Source of the DNA: Rallus limicola
Lineage: Eukaryota > Chordata > Aves > Gruiformes > Rallidae
Assembly: GCA_022605955.1 (NCBI GenBank)
Contig: JAKCOZ010000001.1
Span: 23,490,146-23,554,145, forward strand
Direction of reading: 5' to 3'
DNA: 64,000 bases
Both the position numbers and the translations under genes were made by a program. The notes under the pieces were generated by a model. It was given only the letters and a program-made list of their open reading frames with translations. It ran no database searches and was not told the DNA's origin. Below, piece by piece: positions 13,303 through 26,401 of this stretch. Within the stretch, counting starts at the first letter, position 1. Each line of letters opens with the position of its first letter.

Positions 13303-13866
13303 GTAAGTGGTGCTGGGATCTGGCTTTCAACAGCCTTATTAGAGTTGGGCATCTCTTTTCTTGTTCCCTTTTCTAAAGGATTAGGAGATGCAGGAGGGCA
13401 GATCTCAGGTGGGGAGCTGCAGACAGGATCAGATACAACTGTGGTAATGACAAAAGGAGAGTGGAATAACATCTGCTCCTTTAGGCATCCTGGACCATAT
13501 AGCAGGAGGGATGGACTTTGCCACCTTTCAACCTCTTCATGCTCCATGTCTATCTGCCCCGCCATAATCAATCAAGTTACAAACCCCTTCTCTTCATCGT
13601 CAGAGCTCTGATACCACTGTATAAGGTCCTGAAGCCCCTTGTGCCTAAGAATGGTGGTTAAGTGTCTCTGCTTCTTTTCATCCTGTGGGCAGACCAGAAA
13701 TCTATTCACCTTTAAGAATAGCCTCATACCTGTAGGAAATAAACTGGTTTAGCTTGTTATGTGCTGAAAAATGCTGGGAATCCATAAATATAAGACAACT
13801 TTGAAGTGGAACACCTGAGGTAATTTCAGAAAGGTGAATGCCTTTCTCTTCCTCTTCCCTCCCTAG
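13303..13866 (+). other. DGKI intron, 564 bp
   Basis: Shortest intron in the window, ending in a CT-rich tract (TTCTCTTCCTCTTCCCTCCCTAG). It contains a 117-codon antisense open frame at 13218-13571 that overlaps the preceding exon; this is a shadow of the exon and intron, not a gene. Confidence 0.65.
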
Positions 13867-13992
13867 AATATCAGATCGGTGGAACCCTGCAGTTCGAAAG
13901 AGGATGCTGAGCGACAGTGGCCTCGGCAAGATTTCCCCACACTACGAGGTACCTGACAAACAAAAGGACGCCAGCCAGACACATATGCTGCA
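13867..13992 (+). CDS. DGKI: DGKI exon 6 of window (WNPAVRKRMLSDSGLG block)
   Basis: 126-nt exon completing a glycine codon and encoding ISDRWNPAVRKRMLSDSGLG, then KISPHYE and VPDKQKDASQTHML, ending CTG CA in phase 2 at a GTAAGA donor. The RKRMLSDSGLG string is conserved in iota. A second possible donor (GAG|GTACCT) lies at 13948/13949, but using it breaks the frame with either downstream exon, so I prefer the 13992 end. The segment after HYE is more variable, consistent with a linker. Confidence 0.85.
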
Positions 13993-16125
13993 GTAAGAGC
14001 CCTCTGCATTTCTCTGCTTGATGTCACTGTCACCATCCCCACAGACATCTCCCAGTGGCTCCTTTAAGTTTAATAAATTGTGCTGACATGCTGAAATTAC
14101 AGAAGTACTTTTACTTCTTTTTGCTCCTCCCTTCTGTTTCTTCCTCTTTCTCTATTACTATGTCTTTTTGCCTTTGTTTTTTTTTTTTTTCTCTGTAGTA
14201 CCCTGCACTCTTAATAAACCTAGATCCAAGTTTCCAAAAGTAATGACATTATTTTGGATGCCTGAAGTTCTAGCTAAGGGAACCTTCAGAGCAACTGGTT
14301 ACAAGAAAGATCGAAGCACTCACCCCTAAGGTAGCTCTGACACATTGTGACAATGCAGAAACCCATACTATTACTTTCAAAGGTATAGACAATCGTTCAT
14401 GTAATTTTGAATCAGAGATACCATTGTCAGTGTAGGATGACTAGACAGTGGTTTTGTAGCTAATAATTGCCCTATGTAAGAGACTTCTACCATCACAATC
14501 CTGTTTGCCATGCTTAGATTTGTGTAAGATTATCTCTTATCCTTCTTGCCTGTTTTAGAAGTAGTTCTCAGCTTTTTGGTCTGCTTTAGATTTTCAAAAC
14601 CAGGAGCAGATCCATAATAGCTATCAAAGTTTTAATGGGAAGAACCTGTTTGTTTGAATTCTGTTGCTGGCTTTGAAAAATTCTAATGGTTTGGGTTTTA
14701 CTCTCCTCCAATACATAATGTATATTTGTGTACGGGACTTCTGCCTTATGCTTCTGGTTCTACTGTGTCTGGATCCCTATGGATGGGTTTTAAAACTTAG
14801 TATAGAAAAATGAGAAACAGTGACCATGTGATACTTCTTTCAGTTTGTCTTTCTGTCTTGGATGTGTGTGGAAGGGGGCTGCAAGGTGCCTGCCGAGTAC
14901 AGCTCCGGGGCAGATATATCCTGGATGGGAGGCTACACAGCTGTGTGGCTACAAACTGGAAACTTTCCAGCAAACTGGAAGCTGTTGGCCAGGAGAAGGA
15001 GGTGTCATGGTAAGAAGGTGAGCAGGGTAGCATTGCCAGGAAACACTCACCTGTTTTTCTCACATTACCCTGAGGGATTCTGGATCCATTCTTGTTTTTA
15101 TGCTCATTGCAATGTGAAGGATGGTGAATTCAGGTTCAGTTTTCCTCAGACTAGAATGGCAGGGTCCAAAAAACTGGGAGAAAAATTACAGTCTTAGACA
15201 CTTTTAGACATCACACAGATGACAATCTGTGTGTTAACTTCTAATTGATAAGACCAATTATTTTGTATATGTAAGTGTGACTGGAAATGTTTGCTTAGCT
15301 GGAGCAATTATGTTTGGTAGATTTATTAATTACAGGCAGAGTCAGTAGCACTGCCCAGAGTAGAGTGTACCTGTCACTGTGTACTATAAAGAATTGTTTT
15401 CTTTATAGCTTCTCTAAGCTTTAATTGTTTTGGCTGAGATTTTTCATGGCCTCAGTCTGATAGAATCTGTCTGTTTCTATCTCTTCTTCTTTTAGTTAAA
15501 AATTTAACAGAAAAGTCAGCTATTTCTGAAGACAAAATATGTGGGAAATATGCTGCTTTAAATTGCCTTCTTTAAACTAAATAAATCCAGTAGTTGTTTC
15601 CTGAGACATTTTTAGTGCTGGTAGTGGAATGAACTTGAATGGAATGAAGTTTTGGAGGCTTGACATTTAATAAAGTGTCCCCATAATACCAGGGAGATGC
15701 CTTTTTGCTGTCTTGAAAAAAGTTCCCCTGAGTTTGCCTGGCTGATGAGTTTGTTCATGCACTTTGGAGACAATTCAGATTCAAGAGCTTTGCTTTCAAA
15801 AGTTTCCATCTGCATATGCTCAGTGAGGGTTTGTGCCCCTCTGTGCTTAATCCTGCTTGCAGGTCTTCCCAGCGGGCTGAGGGAAGGGGAGCTGCACTGC
15901 TCACCAGCTGATTTCCAGCAGCAAGGAGAAATCAGCGCTGATCAAGTGAAGATGGGTCAGGAAGAGGTGTATGAGAGAACAGGGAAAGAGATTGCAAGAG
16001 CCAAAGAAGAAGCAAAACTGGAATGTGTGCAGGAACTTGGGGAGCAGGGTTAGTGGATGAGAGTTGGCAATTATGAGCACAGGGGGCATACAGCTGTCTG
16101 GGAAATCAGCATAGGAATAATTAAA

Positions 16126-16143
16126 AGGAGGAGGAGGAGGAGA
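16126..16143. repeat. GGA trinucleotide repeat
   Basis: Short run of about six GGA/GAG units. It encodes the Leu run of the spurious antisense frame across it. Confidence 0.8.
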
Positions 16144-16952
16144 TGGTGTAAAATAGGTAAAAGGTGAGCGAGACAGGTTAGGGGCATGGGGGAAAGGGTC
16201 TGTGGCTGCTTCTCTCCAGAATCTGGAATTCTGGGCTGATGCAAGTTATTCATTATACCATTGGGCAAGCTCTGAAGTATGTTTAGACACTGCCTTATTT
16301 GCTGCCAACCTAAAAGGTGTATAGTAAATGAGGGGGAGAATTGCGGTGGAGGAAGCAAGGTATTATTACAGTTAAGGCAGTTGAATGCTGCTCTGGAGGA
16401 CTGGCTTCTCCCCTCAGTTTCTGTGATGGAATTTCTGAGTGATGCAGATTTACAAAACGCTTCACAAATAACCAGTAACAACATTCTGTGCATGCCCACT
16501 GTGAAGTGGGATGGGTTCCCAAGAGGCCATTGTGAGGAGACTTTGAAAGAGAGTAAATGACTGGAAACTGAGAAATAGGCCTTCTGTGTGCCTCTAGGTC
16601 GTATTACTAAAAGTAATGGAAAGTTTGTGTCTGCCTTCATTCTGACTCTCTTTTGCCCAGTTGTGGAATACAGATAATATTGCAGCCTCATCTTAGAGGA
16701 GCACAGTGAGGATTAATTTTGTGGTCACAACGAACTTGGATGCTATGGGAAGGCTCTGTCAGAGATGCTTAGGAGAAAATTAATCACTTAACATTCTGTG
16801 CACAGTTTTGGTAGTGTGGAATAAATAAATCCTGAGACTGTGCAGTGCATATACAAAACACAAAAGGGTATCAAACAGGTCTCTACTTAAACACTGAGGC
16901 AGAAGACCAACAGAAGAAAGTAGCAGGTGGCGATGTGATTAAAGGTGTTAAA

Positions 16953-17395
16953 ATCATAGAATCATAGAATGATCTGGATTAGAAGGGACCCCAAGGATCA
17001 CAGAGTTCCAACCCCCCGGTCACAGGCAGGGCCACCAACCTCCAGGCCTGGATCTATACAAGATTGCCCAGGGCCCCATCCAGCCTGGCCTTGAACACCT
17101 CCAGGGATGGGGCATCCACCACCTCTCTGGGCAGCCTGTTCGGCACTTTACCATTCTCACTGTAAAAAACTTCTGCCTAGTATCTAATCTAAACCTTTCC
17201 TCCTTTAGCTTTATTCTATTCCCCTTTGTCCTGCCATTATCTACCCTTTTAAAAAGTTGATTTTCCTCCTGTTTGTATGCTCCCTTCAGGTACTGGAAGG
17301 CTGCAATGAGGTCCCCCCACAGCATTCTCTTCTCTAGGTTAGAACAAGCCCAGCTCCCTCAGCCTTTCTTCATAGGGGAGGTCGATGCTTGAGTG
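16953..17395 (-). mobile_element. CR1 LINE 3' fragment
   Basis: Starts with the doubled terminal motif ATCATAGAATCATAGAATGA, i.e. the CR1 3' end in antisense, followed by reverse complements of the usual tail (CTGGATTAGAAGGGACC and GGGCATCCACCACCTC). An antisense frame at 17020-17325 carries MLWGDLIAAFQYLK, typical of the CR1 ORF2 C-terminus. It is 5'-truncated and ends near AGGGGAGGTCGATGCTTGAG. Confidence 0.92.
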
Positions 17396-17448
17396 CAACA
17401 GGGCTGGAGTATGATGCTTAGGTGAAATGAACTCTGGCATTTCCAAGC

Positions 17449-17494
17449 TTAGGTGCAAAGAAGCTTGGCATTTCCAAGGTTCTTTGCAACCTAA
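17449..17494. other. 46-nt near-perfect stem-loop
   Basis: TTAGGTGCAAAGAA (17449-17462) is complementary to TTCTTTGCAACCTAA (17480-17494) with a single bulged base. Inside, CTTGG (17464-17468) pairs with CCAAG (17474-17478) around a CATTT loop, with one G-G mismatch between the two stems. The total is about 19 paired positions. It lies 50 bp outside a CR1 copy, among direct repeats of GGCATTTCCAAG. It is shorter than a standard microRNA precursor. Confidence 0.7.
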
Positions 17495-18003
17495 AAAATC
17501 TTTCTAACCTGGCATTTCAAAGAAAAATTTTAAAAGTGCTATTGTATTTCAGCAGCTGAAGTAGCTCACAGGTTCTTTATCCCTTCAGAATCCCTTCAGT
17601 TTGTCCCTTCAGAAAGTTTTCTGTAAATGAAACTTGCAGAAAGGATTTTAGCAAGATTCCCAGAAAGGAATGTGGCAGAACGTAAAGGGAACAATTCTTC
17701 CTGCACCTGGAGTTCTCATGGCTTTTTTTACTATTAGCTAGTAATACCACCCAGAGTTACCAGTCAGCAGTGTTTTACATCTAGTCCAAAATACTCCATT
17801 GCACTTGCAGTTCAAAATGCAATATCCTAGTGACAAGGGACTTGCTGTGAGAGAGTGTCATTTGTTGACTGTGGGGGCTGTTTTCTCAATGGCCATTTTT
17901 CTCCCAAACCAGGCTTGAGAATGATACTCCTCAGATGTTAGGAGCAGATTAGACTGCAGTTGGTCACAGTCTGGTGGCAGGCTGCTTAGTGTCTCTGGCA
18001 TCA

Positions 18004-18080
18004 ATATATATACACACACACACACAGACACTTGTCTATCTCTGTGTGTGTGTTGTGTATATATATATATATATGTATAA
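18004..18080. repeat. Palindromic TA/CA-TG/TA microsatellite
   Basis: A (TA)n(CA)n tract followed, after a short centre around CACTTGTCTATC, by (TG)n(TA)n, so the two halves are reverse complements and can form a long hairpin or cruciform. Confidence 0.9.
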
Positions 18081-21000
18081 ACCTTTAAGATTAAGTACTT
18101 ATTTCTGAGAAGCGAGACAAGTAGCTAAAAAGGCAAAGTATGAAAATAGATCAATAGAGAAATTCAGTGAAAAGAGAGAATCAAATATATGATCTAAGAA
18201 TAATTTATGATGTTTGGTGTTGCTTTTGATCACAAGCTATTGATGTAAAGAGTAATTTGAATGCAATGGTTTTGTGGCAGGAGTTTTTGTGAAAAGTTAC
18301 TTATCCTTTAGTTTTTAATTAAGTGAGTTTAATGCTAGTTGATTTTCAAATGGCTTTTGTTCATTGGTATTTCATGTTTTGCTCCCTTTCTGATGGCTCT
18401 TTGATGTGTGACCAGTGCTGGAGTGGACAGAACATGAAACAGTGTCTTGATGCAGTAACCAGGAGCTGGGGCAGATCGTAGCTTAATACAAACAACAAAT
18501 TAATGAGAACAGGACATACAAAAAACCTCAAACAACAACAACAAACCAACAACAGGAAGACAATTACTTGGACTCTTGGTGCTTGATTATTTAAAAAAGT
18601 GAAGTATTCTGGTCTTACTCCACTGAAACATGTAATTGGACTCTCCTTTGAACACAAGTGTTTTCATTATTCTGATTTATCCTATTAACAACTGGTGCAG
18701 TGAGATGGGGATGACCATTGCCTTGTATCCTGCTGTAACCATTGTTGGGCAGGTGTTTCTCTTCCTAGTTAAGTGTTTGTCACCCTGTTAAGTGATGAGA
18801 GCTGGAAGATTAAATAAAATAATAACCACCACACCATACAAAAGTGAAAAGGGGACTATACCTTGGTAGAGGTTTAATCTACATCTTGTAATTGAAGTAA
18901 TTAATTTTCCTGTTGTTTGGGCCAGTGACAACTACTCTTCTAGCATCTGTCCAGCTTTGATGGTAACATATTTCCAAAGCTGCTAGTTGCAGTGTCCGAA
19001 TCAAATGCATGGCTCGTGAAGGTTGGCCAGAATGCCATCTGGTCCTGTCAGGGAGAGGAAGAAAAAATGCCTGTAGGGTCTGGATGATGGCTTGCAGCCC
19101 TTTACACTAAATAGACATTAATTGGCTAGTAATACCACCCAGGCACTGCTTTATGAGGCAATAATAACCTGGTTCCTGAGAGGGAAGAAGAAAAAGGCTG
19201 AACGCCAAGTGTTTCAACTCAGCCACAAGAATCAGATCATTGCCCAGGAAATCAGTGTGACAGTACAGATGTTACAAAGCGGTTTGATTTTGGTTTTTCT
19301 GAAGAGAAATCTCCATATGGTACAAGAAGCATGTCTGCATGTAGAAAGAAAAATGAATCCTCATCTAGTCAAGTAAATATAGAGTTCGTTCTTAGGATTT
19401 GAACATGCTAGGCAGGAGCTCCCTAGTGATGGTGAACCTTTAAAATTTTGAAAGCTGGTGAAGACTTGAAAAATTCAAGTGATTCTGCCAAACTCTTGCA
19501 TTGGAGAACTCAGAATCAGCTCTTATATAAGCAAAGTAGTCTGCCTCAAAGTGCAGCAAAATCTGAATTAGTTTTCTGGCCCTATAAGCTGCATTTATAA
19601 GATTAAACCATACGAGCGAAGTGCGAATGTTTTAAACAGCTATTTTTACACCTGTACAAATTACTTTGCTTTGTTTAAGATGTGAGATGAGGCTCCATGA
19701 GTACTGACTGCTTTCAAATAAATCTTATTTGAGTGCAAGCATAAATCATCATCTCACCCTTGCTGTACTACTCATGTGTAGTCCTTATAATAGAATTAGA
19801 GCATTACAAAATGCAGTGTCTGTTTATGATCAGCTTTCCCTTTTCTTTCTCTTCTATTGTCTTCAATGCTCTTTCAGATAGCTCATAAGGCTTTAAGGTA
19901 CTAACTGTTGGGGGTCTGATACTGTATTTTGAAAGTTCTCGCTATTCTCAGCCTGAAAAAGGCACTAACACTTAAAATCCTGTGAACATTCCAGATAGAA
20001 GCTACAATTAATCCACCATTAGGAAACTTTTTCTTCAGTTGCTGCTGTAAATCTTTCCCTGTCCCTTTTTGCTGGAGACTTTCTTGACAAAGGTGGCACC
20101 CGTTGGTTTTGTTTATTTCAATAATGAACTTCATGCACTTTATCTTCCTGCAGTGAATATTATTTTTCTCCATATGCTACAAGATCTTAGCCACCTTTAT
20201 TTTTTTATTGCAGATATTGCAGATTTTCTGTGGGGAAAAAAAGAATAATTCTTGGTTTCCTTTGGAATTCTACCTTGAAGATGTGTTCCTGCAGTTCTGA
20301 AAAGATATATTTCTGCTCTTTCTCATTCCCTTAAAAACTTACAATGGAACAATGAAAATCTTGCAGAATTTTGACACTGCTTGAGTAATTTGTCTTGAAG
20401 CTTCATTTCTTGCCATCCAGAAAACAATTTCAGCCTGACAAACAATAGGAGGGCTCTTAAAAATGGTGGAATTTGGCTGACAAAAAGGACTGTGTTTTCT
20501 CTGTGAGATCTGTATGTTTTTAAAACCAAACCCTTCCAGAAATAATGTGAATCTCTTATTTTCTCTGCATAATCAGTTCAGTACAGAGCTACTCAAAACT
20601 AGGATGGTTATTTTTATTTTGTGATGCAATCATTGAATACAAGAACAATCTGGAGACTGTAGCACTGCAGATAGAAACACTTCCCAGTGAAATTCATCTT
20701 CTTTCCAGATTGACAGCAAAGAAAAATCTTGCTTATTGCCCACTGCTGCTTTGCAGCCTGTGGGATTTCAAATATTTCTTTAAGGATAGCTGCTGCTGCA
20801 GGTATCTGTTGCTATTTGGAGTCTAATTTGAGTGTCCAGCTTCTACAATTTTTGTAGAAGTTTTCCTTTTTCTTTCTGCTGCTTATGCAGAAGCCTTGAG
20901 TACAGCTGTAGATACCAAATATGTATGGATTTGTCATGTAACTGTTGTACCTTGACAAACATTAAACCACAAGTTAGTTTTGAGCCTCTCCCACGTTATC

Positions 21001-24000
21001 ACTTAGTTCATGCTCAATGTCTGTAGTTCTAGTGATGTTCATCTCTGTCACAGCCAGGAGAGGAAGAGAGGAGATTTCTGGACATGTTCCATTAGCAGAC
21101 ACACCTTGACTTAACTTCAGAAAAGAAGAACACAGCTTAGAGAGGAAAGCAATGCTAAAATGACAGGGGATGGAGAGGAATATTGGGCACCAAAATCTCT
21201 TTTCAAGGACTGGCTCACATGAGAGAAGTTTTTGGTATATTCTGAGTGTATCACTAACAGGATGTGTAGGTGAGCTAAACACAAAAACAGATGCTCTCAA
21301 CTCAGGATTCAAGAGGCTTTGTGTGACTTCAGCTGTGTTGGCACCATCTCAGGGATGTTTTGGGCATGGGAATATCCTGGCATTTTGCTTTGATGTCTGA
21401 AGATATGGAAGCCAGACTAGGGGAAGCGTTACCACACACAGTCCCTGCTGTGTCAGGGGATGAGCCATGGGTCTATGGTGACTGCACCCACCAGACCTGA
21501 GGGATCTTTGCAAACAGCGAGAACCAGATGGTTCTGGAAACTGTTTAACATGAACTTTCATATGCTTCTGGTGTTGCCCTTAAGTGACTGAATACAAGGA
21601 AAACCTTATTTAACCACCTCTTCCCCTGTTAATTAGTAGAATTTTTATGTCACTAGTGTCACTACTACCTTATCTGCAAAGAACCAGGATGTAAAAAAAT
21701 TCATGTTTTTTACTTATTAAAATTTCTGCAGCAGCCATTAGTATCTGGTACTTACACATCATTCTGGCAACCACTCTCCCGGTAATACTGAGCTCTAAGA
21801 CATTGTCTTTTGCTTCTCCTCTTGGTAACTGTAATTGGAAAAGGAAGAAATCAGAGTTTGGTTTAAATTTGCATGCATATAGGCTTATTATGTGAGTGCA
21901 AGGCAAATAGTGTTTGTTCTCTTCCAAAATTAATTCTCCAGGCTTTGCTGTTGGGTGCTGAATTGCTAAGGGGTTTTAACAACAGTAGGCACACCTCATG
22001 AGATGGGTTTGTGTTTCTGTCCCTTCAGTATGTGTCAGAAATAGAGTATTTTCTGTAGGATTTAAAAAAATTTTTCCTCATCAGTACTTTAAACTGAATA
22101 ATTCTATTATTCAGAATGTAGCTCCCTGGAGTGGATTGGGTGGGATTTTAGCTTCATCTTCCCACTGACCTGCCCTGAGCTCTCAAAATGAGGGCTGTTA
22201 ATGATTTTTGTAGCATCTCAACACCTGATGTACAGCTGAGGAAATTCACTCTGCTGACAAATTATTTTGGCAGACAGTGACATGCAAAACACTCCTACAC
22301 ACCATGAGACTACAAATTGGCTTCTTTACAGAGATCTTGCTTCTGACTGGCATCCTGCTCTCTGAAAGGGAAATGCAAGCAGTTCAGCTTTCCTCTTCTC
22401 CTTGGGGTGCTTTCAAGCAACAGAATATGCATGTGCTTGACAAAGGGACCTTCCTACCTGGATGTTGAAAACTCAACTATCACCTAGGTTGAAAATGCTT
22501 TCTGAATAGTTCCAGTAGATAAGGGGATGAAAAAGAGTTTTCCTCGTGGAATGTAAGTTTATTTGTTGGAGTGTGTTTAAAGGATAAAATTGATGTTGAC
22601 AGAGTACAGATAGCTGGATGCCTTGGTTTTCTTTGAGTGGTATAACAGCTATAAATCTGCTCTCCACTCTGGCTGATAGCAAAGGCTTAATAAGTAGAGG
22701 TGTTTATTTATTTGCTTGGGGTTTTTTTCTCTTATTACAACACTTTCCTTATCCTTTTTTCCCCTTTCCTTCCATCCTTGCTTTCTTGCTTTAGCCCCTG
22801 ATTGAGAAGCAGAATCTGCACTAAGCAATAAATCTACAGCAAAGAAGACAGGGAACATATCAAGACAGTCACTTCTTGTACCCTTGTCTTCCATTTGGCT
22901 GGAAAACAACATTTGATAATTGGGGCTTACTGCTTTCCTACAAGCATCAGGCATGTGGTAACTGTGCCTGGCCAGAGAAGAGTAGAGGAGAGCGTGGAGC
23001 TATTGATGACACTGTAGATTGTGAATATCCCTCTCTCCAGCTTTATGGAGTGGAAATGGCAGACCTATGGCCCTGAGTGACAGTAAAGGAACTGGAAGAG
23101 GTGCTAGCTGGGTTTACTGAGGTGATACAGGATGATGGACAGAAAGCAAGCATGTATTTTTCTGGACTTGCTTTAAGCACTGCTTTAATAAATATAGGGT
23201 GAATATCCTCCAACACAGTAGACTGCCGGTCCAATAAAAGCTGGAGAAGAAGTGAACCTTGTAGGTTTAGGTAATATGTATCTCTGTATTTATGCATACT
23301 TGTTACTTATTTGTAAGAGCTGAATTATGAAAAAAACCCAACAAACCCAAAACCATCCCAGTCCTAGTTTTCTGAGCGTTTCACAGCAATAGCAAGCCTG
23401 TGTCCATGTGCTCTGTCCCTGCCATAAGGAGCTGCCATCTGCTCAGAGAGGAGACTGGTTCTTAATGTGCTCTCACTCAGTACCAAGCTGTCTCATCAAA
23501 GCCAAAATTAATATGCTTTGGGGCACAGGTATGAAACACAGTCCTGTACATATGTAACACACACATGGGAATTCATAGTGTGCCCAAGCTTTCACACTAG
23601 CACGTATCACAATATGCATTCAGACTCTATATCAATATCCTGTCCATATGACCAAGTTCTGGTTTGATAGGCTTCCAAAGAGAATAGAAATGTAGTTTGG
23701 TAAAATAACTGCTCTAGACTATCACAGAAAAGTACTATGTTGCCTGAGTTGACACTATAAAACTCAAAAAAGTAAAACCTTTGCTAACTTTCTCCAATTC
23801 TTCAGATATCTGCATGTTCAGATTTCTGCTGTGGCTGGAAACTGGAAAGCGTAAATATACTGTGCAACAAAGGGCTAGAGACAAAGCATGGTCATGTGAA
23901 AAAAGGTCATTTGAGGTTTTGAATTTAGTATCTTAGACCTGCAAAGTTCAGAGTGTTTGGATGAGGCTGGGAGCAATATTTTGAACACGAGCCTTCACTT

Positions 24001-25572
24001 GACTCACTGAACAAAGAGGGGGGTTTTTCACTAGGCCTGCTTGAAAAATACATTGGTGAGCTGGTTTTGCTTGGTGGAGATGTACATGAAATATATTTAT
24101 TTTTTCTGGAAAATGTTGCTTGAAACAGAAAGTACCTGAGATTCTCAGGTTCACCTGGGAACTGTTGAAGGACAGGGAACATGTCCTCCATGTCAAGAAG
24201 CTTGGCATGTCTGCTCTTTAGGGAGCTGCCTTTGCTCTTCCATGTCTAGGGTGCACATCCTTGGTCCCCTGGATGCAGGCTTATATGTCAGGGAGTAGGA
24301 GGTACTGATTTTTCTTAAAATGTCTGCCAAAGGATTTCTCAGGTGAGGAGAAAATTCTGAAGGCTTAAAAGTGTTCAAATGGAGACAGAGAAAATTTTTC
24401 CCTGCTTCCTTACTGCTCCTCTGTACTGGGAAAGGAGCAGTAAAACCCACAGCTTTGTCTCGGTAGCTAAGTGTGAGTGAGCATTTAGCAGTTCTGGCAC
24501 AGAGGTGTGTGCAAGGGAGGGAAATACATGAGGAGCAGGGCCGTAATTCAGAGCCTTGCTGAGGTTCCTGGCAGCACTGATGCCCTTGGGCACGTAGGGA
24601 CAGATGGACATGGCTAAATTATGCCAGAGACATAGGTGGCTTGAAGCCAGCATAACCCTGACTTCTAAATTCTTGTTTCTGTGCCATGTGTCTCAAAATG
24701 TAGCTCAAAAACATATCTGAAACTTCCATTACAAGTTTTATTCTTCATTAATTACTGTACAGCAGGGGTATAAAGAGCTCAGTAATTCTGCTTTGCTTAG
24801 GATCATAAAAGGTCCTATGTGTTACACACATTAACTGAGGTGGTTGGGGTTGGTTTTTTTTCAGAAGATGACAAACAAGTGAGTATTGCTTAGTGCAGAG
24901 TACTTGTGAAAATCAGGATGCTTATTTATAAGCATAATTGCAAGAACCTGTTTCTGAGCAATTCCTGTGTTTCAGTCTCTCTTCTCCTAAAGCTACTAAA
25001 GGGTATTTATTAACAGTGACTCATTTGCTTTGTGGTAATGAACACACCACTTAGGGTAGCTTCTAGATTGTTTAGAAACCCAGACTGAATTAAGATTATT
25101 TGGGAGGTATCTCAAAATACCAAGCAACTGATGTGCTTTAGTGCTATATCTCTAACCTGGGGGCCAGATGAGGTTGAGACATCTGAATCAGGGTTTATCT
25201 GATGTGTTTGCAGTGTGGCTGCCATATCTTTGTGCTTACTTAAATAATTCCTTTCTCTGGGTTATATTAAAAGTTGAAGTCAGAGCAAAACAGTTTTTAA
25301 TTTTTTTTGAAAAAATTTAAGTAAATAGATCTACTGTTGAGAAAAGGGGTCAGATGATTTGTTACCTAATTGTGTCTAATCATTATTTTTAAAATTATTT
25401 TGCCTTTCATGTAGGGTGTTAAAGCTATGCAGATACCCAGTCCCTTTAGTTCCTGTCCCAGGTCTATAAGAGCAGTTTCAAATAATATGAAGTCCCTTGA
25501 CAACCAGTTTTATCAAAGTATTACATGGTGTGCAGAGATCCCACTTTGTTTTCATTAGAGTGTATTTTGCCC

Positions 25573-25722
25573 AGGGGGTTGTGGAGTCTCCTTCTCTGGA
25601 GATATTCAAGACCCGTCTTGACTCCTATCTGTGCAATATGAGCTAGGGAGCCTGCTTTGGCAGGGGGGTTGGACTTGATGATCTCTTAAGCTCGCTTCCA
25701 ACCCCTGCGATTCTGTGATATC
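25573..25722 (+). mobile_element. CR1 LINE 3' end fragment
   Basis: Sense CR1 tail: GTTGTGGAGTCTCCTTCTCT, then GATATTCAAGAC, GGTTGGACTTGATGATCTCT and the terminal GATTCTGTGATATC. Only about 150 bp of the 3' end remains. Confidence 0.92.
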
Positions 25723-26401
25723 TCTCTCCTCCTTTTTTAAATCGAAGTCAATCATGTTCGGGTTTACAACTGATTTTGCAATAAAATCTTTTATTCCCTA
25801 GGTAAGCAGCAATTCCCAGGCAACTCCTCTGGGTGTCAGCACAACTTCAGCTACAGCTGCATTGTGGCGTTCCAAGCCTTCATTCAAAGCATTCTGCAGC
25901 TGATAGAGATAAAAAAAGAGTAGAGACATAAAGATAAATAGGTAGACATAAATAAGAAAAGATATGGAAAAATATAAGGGACACAGACATGCTTGAGACA
26001 CAGCAAGGAATACATCTGAGCTGCCCTTGTGTTCCTAAGAAGCACCAAGCTACGTTCCTGTATGTTGACAATTCTTGTGAACAGCCCAAGGCAATGGTTT
26101 ATGTGCAGGTAAAGACTGAGGCTGCTGAAGCTGCTAGAAAACGTACTGATCTGCGCCTTTAACACACTTAGAAAAAAATGAGACTCTCTGATTTGTCATT
26201 ACAGATTAAGAGACCACTTCCAAATGGATTTTTGCAAAATAATAAATAACTGGAATGGAATTTTTTTATATTCAGGGAGCATTGCTGGTCAGTGTTTTCC
26301 CACGTGTGTGAGATAGTATGGCCATCGTGTATGAGAAATATTTGAGAGGAAATAATGGTGGGAATGTTGGGATAGTAAAAGCAGAAGGCTTTATAGAGAG
26401 A

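Noticed and set aside
16071..16691. 206-codon antisense open frame, the longest outside the provirus and CR1
   Set aside because: No recognisable domain. The Leu run comes from a GGA repeat, other frames are also open there, and there is no promoter or splice context. Probably chance.
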